Assembly: GCA_027489915.1 (NCBI GenBank)
Contig: JAIXZB010000168.1
Coordinates: 1 to 6,740, forward strand
Direction of reading: 5' to 3'
DNA: 6,740 nucleotides
Source of the DNA: Rickettsiales bacterium
Lineage (GTDB): Bacteria > Pseudomonadota > Alphaproteobacteria > Rickettsiales > UBA3002
Shown here: positions 5,457-6,740 of the stretch, one piece after another
Numbering within the stretch: position 1 is the first letter of the stretch
Layout: each line of letters begins with the position of its first letter
Notes under the pieces: generated by a model
What the model was told of the DNA's origin: nothing
Seen by the model: the letters and a program-made list of their open reading frames with translations, nothing else
Databases searched by the model: none
Translations under genes and position numbers: made by a program

Positions 5457-6608
5457 TTAACCAATATTTCGGCTAGGCTTGTGTTCAGCGAGTCGTTTTG
5501 CTTCCGCAGCGAATCGGTCTATGGATGTCGCAGGGCGCTTATCGGGAGTTATATCAGGAAATGCCAGCGCATTGTAGGGGTAACGCGATTGCGCCATATC
5601 TTCGATTAGTTTTGCGCCATCACTGACCAGTTTTAGTCCTTGTAATAAAGTTCTGCCGCCGCGCCCTTCGTATTTGCGTGCTTCTGCGCGCAAATCTCTG
5701 ATGAGGTTAAATGTATCTTCTGTGGCAGTAGAAAAATCCGTATAAATATCGGAATAATGAATGTCGGATGATTTTATGCCCGATCTGGCACGAGAAGTAT
5801 CTACTAGCTTGTCAAAAAACATTTGTAATGTGGGCCCGTGTTCTGACATGAATTTTTTTAAATTCGCGTGTTTTTGAAGCAGATGAATTACATTACGCGT
5901 TATGTTCGCGGTTTCATCGATTGCTACCATTGCTTCGCCAATTTTATCTATGGTGCCGCGCACTACGCGATCATTGGGTGCAGCATAAGCCTTGAATGTT
6001 TCTCGAATGATATCTGCAAGGAGGCCATCGTGATCCCTGCTGTAATCTTCTCGTCGCACTGTGGAAATCAATTCTTGATTAGTAATGAGTATAGTAGAGT
6101 ACTGCTTTAATTCACTTTTAAGTTTGATTTTGTCTTCTTCTTTGAGATCAGAGCTATTTCCAACGCTATCTTCTAGGCTGAGTCCACCTGCGCGTTCCAT
6201 TAATAATGCTTGCTCAATACGTGCTGCGCGGTTTAGCATTGACCCTACAACTAACCTTCCAAGCGTTGGCTTTACGCGCGCGTCTTTGCTTTCTTCCCAT
6301 TTCGTATAATCATTCATGATATCTTCGTGCGAATTAGCAACATCAATGCCTTTTTCCGCATAATAGAAAAAGCGTCTTTTCTGTTCTAAAATAGCGGTGC
6401 GCTTTGTGTTGGGTGTTGTTGCATCTATACCATAAAACGGCACATAATACCCGCGTGAAACGCTGTAGTTCTGTCCATCCAACTCTATTGGGGTAATGGT
6501 TTTTTGTCCCGCGCTGAACAGGGAAGCGTGTGCATCAGTTGCTTTTTTACCCGCATGTAGCCATGTCGGACGCACATAAGCGCTTGGTGTCTGGGTATGT
6601 TTTTGCAT
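5457..6608 (-). CDS. Unrecognised helical protein, 383 residues
   Basis: I do not recognise this protein. It has no signal peptide, membrane segment, Walker motif or metal-binding pattern that I can see. After about 60 residues of mixed sequence (YVRPTWLHAGKK, YYVPFYGIDATT) it looks largely helical and charged, with heptad-like stretches such as LGRLVVGSMLNRAARIEQALL, EEDKIKLKSELKQY, DKIGEAMVAIDETANITRNV and DLRAEARKYEGRGG. The C-terminus (RFAAEAKRLAEHKPSRNIG) is basic. The frame extends upstream to ATG 6632, ATG 6635 and TTG 6644, but none of these starts has a ribosome site, and the extension overlaps a good promoter. I therefore prefer ATG 6608, which may begin a leaderless mRNA. Its composition is nearer the host background than the GHKL/STAS gene. 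A real gene is very likely from its length; function is unknown. Confidence 0.8.
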   Translation of the reverse strand: MQKHTQTPSAYVRPTWLHAGKKATDAHASLFSAGQKTITPIELDGQNYSVSRGYYVPFYGIDATTPNTKRTAILEQKRRFFYYAEKGIDVANSHEDIMNDYTKWEESKDARVKPTLGRLVVGSMLNRAARIEQALLMERAGGLSLEDSVGNSSDLKEEDKIKLKSELKQYSTILITNQELISTVRREDYSRDHDGLLADIIRETFKAYAAPNDRVVRGTIDKIGEAMVAIDETANITRNVIHLLQKHANLKKFMSEHGPTLQMFFDKLVDTSRARSGIKSSDIHYSDIYTDFSTATEDTFNLIRDLRAEARKYEGRGGRTLLQGLKLVSDGAKLIEDMAQSRYPYNALAFPDITPDKRPATSIDRFAAEAKRLAEHKPSRNIG

Positions 6609-6615
6609 GCAAAGA

Positions 6616-6644
6616 TTAATACAGATTAACATCATCTGTTGCAA
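6616..6644 (-). promoter_or_regulatory. Sigma70-like promoter for the 383-residue gene, placed for a leaderless mRNA
   Basis: On the minus strand TTGCAA (6644-6639) is followed by exactly 17 bases and then TATTAA (6621-6616). Transcription would normally start 6-8 bases further on, at about 6610-6608. The first base of ATG 6608 falls at the end of this interval. Confidence 0.5.
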
Positions 6645-6740
6645 GTGCGAAGGATTGATAAAGCTGCGTATTGCACTAGACGAACCCCAAATCGCGCATT
6701 ACATGGAATGAATGGAATACACACAAACCAACAACGCCTC

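Noticed and set aside
6708..6740. Possible start of a plus-strand gene running off the right edge (ATG 6708 or ATG 6712)
   Set aside because: Only about ten codons are visible. There is no convincing ribosome site, and a TTGATA at 6655 has no matching -10. The remaining bases from 6645 show nothing I can support.

Overview
The window looks like the chromosome of a Gram-negative bacterium, most likely an alphaproteobacterium. This rests on the close ThiC and MscL sequences, the YjgR-type ATPase, the encoded tRNA CCA end and a moderately GC-rich background. I cannot place it more finely. Most genes are ordinary housekeeping genes, with one clearly foreign-looking AT-rich gene set among them.

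Left part, plus strand (1-3260): a run of five same-strand genes. It opens with the C-terminal part of thiC (thiamine pyrimidine synthesis, cut by the window edge). At the thiC stop the base composition falls abruptly and a 434-residue protein begins through a TGATG stop/start overlap. This protein has a GHKL ATPase core between two STAS-like regions, the C-terminal one of DUF4325 type. It resembles a one-chain version of the anti-sigma kinase/antagonist pairs used in partner switching. Next come a small exported Ala/Pro-rich protein, a DUF4177-type small protein and a two-helix membrane protein, the last two overlapping by one base. The first 54 bases of the DUF4177 gene also occur directly upstream of, and in frame with, the exported-protein gene. 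That copy differs only at four synonymous third positions and ends on the ATG where the signal peptide starts.

Middle, minus strand (3257-5268): a YjgR/DUF853 HerA-like ATPase, convergent with the membrane-protein gene and sharing the palindrome CTAG as both stop codons. Upstream of it is mscL, closed by a clear intrinsic terminator. Between mscL and the tRNA lies a compact divergent promoter region.

Right part: a tRNA-Gly(CCC) gene on the plus strand, then three bases, then the stop of a minus-strand gene for an unrecognised 383-residue, probably helical protein. That gene lacks a Shine-Dalgarno sequence, and a good sigma70-like promoter is placed so that its mRNA would begin at or within about two bases of the start codon. 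The last roughly 130 bases hold no gene I can support.

The points most worth following are the GHKL/STAS protein and how it joined the thiC operon, the synonymous-only direct repeat, and the possibly leaderless orphan gene.
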